Positions 62,566-64,000 of a stretch of 64,000 nt of DNA are shown here, piece after piece. The position numbers and the translations under genes were made by a program. This stretch comes from Cyanophora paradoxa. Taxonomy: Eukaryota > Glaucocystophyceae > Cyanophorales > Cyanophoraceae. How positions within the stretch are numbered: the first letter of the stretch is position 1; the number at the start of each line of letters is the position of its first letter. Under the pieces are notes generated by a model. That model did not search any database. It was not told the origin of the DNA and saw only the letters and a program-made list of their open reading frames with translations. The DNA lies in contig QPMI01000162.1 in NCBI GenBank assembly GCA_004431415.1, positions 62,001 to 126,000 of the forward strand, given 5' to 3'.

Positions 62566-64000
62566 CAGACAGCTCCAGTCAGCTGCAGCGCCGTCGCGTC
62601 GGCCGCGGTGCTGGCATCGTTCGCCGGCCGATTGCCGCGGATCTCGATAAGGTGGCCCGTCGCTCTGGGGCTCAGCCTGCTTGGAATAGTTATCGACTTT
62701 TCCGCCCGCCTCTGGTCGCAGCTCCAGGTGCGAGCGCGGTCGTTCCTGTGCGCCCGTCTTGGATTCCATCTCACTTCGCCTCCGCCCCCAGCCCGCGGCC
62801 GAGGGCGACGAGAGGCGGGAGAGGGTTCGGCGCGCGGCGTACGGCGCGGCGCAGCTGCTGTACCTGACCCAGCTGCTCGGCCCGGAGCGGCCCGCGCTGC
62901 GGTTCGCCGCGTACGTCGTCTCCTTCTTCGTCCTGCCGTCCTTCGCGTCCAAGTTGGCGTGCGCCCCCGTGTCTCCCGCGCTTCTACGAAGTTAGCTGCG
63001 GCCGAGCGCGTCCGGATTTGATCCGCGGCGCAGGGCGGTGAAGCGCTCCATCGGAATGGCGAGCGCCCTCTCGGCGTCGGGCTCGAGCCGCGCGGAGCTG
63101 TCGAACCTGAGGAAAGCGAACGACGCGGCCCGCATATTCCTCGGTGACCGCTCTCCCTCTCTCTAGTTCGAATCTCTCTCCGGCCGCTCGCTCATCGCGG
63201 CCGGCCGCTGGGCGCGCGCAGAGGTGCTCGGCGCGGCGCTGGCGCCCGTCTCGGTGGGTCTCTCCGCCTTCGGCGGCGTCTTCGGCGAGCTCGCGCGGCG
63301 CCCGGCGGCGGCCCTCGTGACTCTGCTCTTCGGGCTCGGCCTCCCCGCCGCGCTGGCCGTCGCCAACGCAAAGTTCGGCGCCGCCGAGTCTTCCTCCCCG
63401 AAGAAGAAGGGCGGGCGGCGGCCGGATCCCGTGGAGCAGCGGCTGGACCGCGCCGGCCACAGGCTCGCCCTCCTCGGCTTCCGCCCCTCCAACTCGGAGC
63501 AGGTCCTCCGCTCCTGCTGCCGCGTCTGGGTGAGCGTTCGCCCCGGCCGGCCCTGCTTCACACCCCGAGCTCACCGCCCCGCAGCTGGGCCCGGGCGAGT
63601 CGCGGGCCGGCTGGCTCTACGACCGGAGGCGGGGCATCGTCGTGACCGAGGCCTCGGCCGCCCGCGGCAAGTCGGAGGCGGACCTCGTGCGCCGCGCGGG
63701 CCGCCCCGCGGGCTGCGAGCTCGAGCGTAGCCGACGCCTGGCCGTAGGTCGACGTGGAGATCGCGGGCGCGTGGGTCTCCTGCAGGATACTCGGCGCAGT
63801 GCGCCCTATCTCTCGGTCCTCTGCTGATTCTAAATCTGAAGCTCACGCTTCGGCTCCGCAGGACTCCTCGCGGGGCCTCTGCGTCCTCTGCGTCCTCCAG
63901 GCCGACCCCTCCGAGATGTGAGCGAGCCCCCGGCCCTCGCCCTCCGCCCGAGCCCCTTCCGCCCGCGCCGACGCGGGTCCGGCCCCTGCAGCCCGTTGCT
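62566..64000 (+). CDS. Unidentified membrane protein, cut by the right edge
   Basis: Plus-strand exons join by frame: RISIRWPVALGLSLLGIVID (membrane helix), EGDERRERVRRAAYGAAQLL, FAAYVVSFFVLPSFASKL (helix), AVKRSIGMASALSASGSSR, LVTLLFGLGLPAALAVANA (helix) and DPVEQRLDRAGHRLALLGF. Then come LGPGESRAGWLYDRRRGIVV and CVLCVLQADPSEM near the window end. At least three membrane segments alternate with charged loops (KKKGGRRPDP). No start codon is in frame at the left, so a first exon lies upstream or is missed. No family recognised; the frame continues past 64000. Confidence 0.5.

Overview
The window is nuclear DNA of a GC-rich, intron-dense unicellular eukaryote. Short C-rich introns with GT-AG and frequent GC-AG borders, a probable ciliary microtubule inner protein, a Rubisco-LSMT/SETD3-type methyltransferase and a possible lumenal protein suggest a flagellated alga, perhaps a haptophyte or pelagophyte. 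That placement is inference. Gene models were spliced by eye from reading-frame continuity and splice-site sequence, so outer limits are firmer than individual exon borders.

Left end (1-11460), mobile or virus-like DNA. A minus-strand block of about 9 kb carries a 469-codon Gag-like ORF with coiled coil and a terminal zinc knuckle, then an overlapping 1889-codon ORF in the -1 frame with a CCHC knuckle near its start and no early ATG, then an RGG-rich ORF and an RS-rich ORF running off the left edge. I cannot assign it to a family. Next to it on the plus strand is a 5'-truncated reverse transcriptase/RNase H of DIRS/Ngaro type, followed by two identical-looking 208-bp direct repeats around a 194-bp spacer, the layout of a split-direct-repeat (tyrosine-recombinase type) retroelement end.

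Middle (11757-31552). A minus-strand membrane protein with a Tyr-Pro-Pro repeat tail; a tRNA-Arg(UCG); a plus-strand SET-domain methyltransferase split by many tiny introns; and a very long minus-strand gene for a membrane-anchored subtilisin-like protease: signal peptide, I9 prodomain, complete S8 catalytic domain, EGF module, repeated PPC-like beta domains, Pro/Thr/Ser stalks, a transmembrane helix and a cytosolic tail.

32238-34192 is a DNA transposon with terminal inverted repeats and an 8-bp target duplication. 34201-46188 carries a possible lumenal Cys-rich protein, a FAM166/DUF2475-like ciliary protein, a 51-bp palindromic tandem repeat, a tail-to-tail pair of MPPED-like metallophosphoesterases forming an inverted duplication, and a two-domain SagB/ThcOx-type nitroreductase.

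Right end (47607-64000). A multi-pass membrane cyclic-nucleotide phosphodiesterase (plus), a serine O-acetyltransferase (minus), a PLAC8-family Cys-rich protein (minus), a SET-MYND (SMYD-like) methyltransferase (minus), and the start of an unidentified membrane-protein gene (plus) cut by the window edge.

The nuclear genes are unrelated housekeeping, signalling and surface functions rather than an operon. Two signals cut across them: a GTACCCC heptamer repeatedly placed at intron borders in the transcribed sense, and very frequent GC-AG introns.
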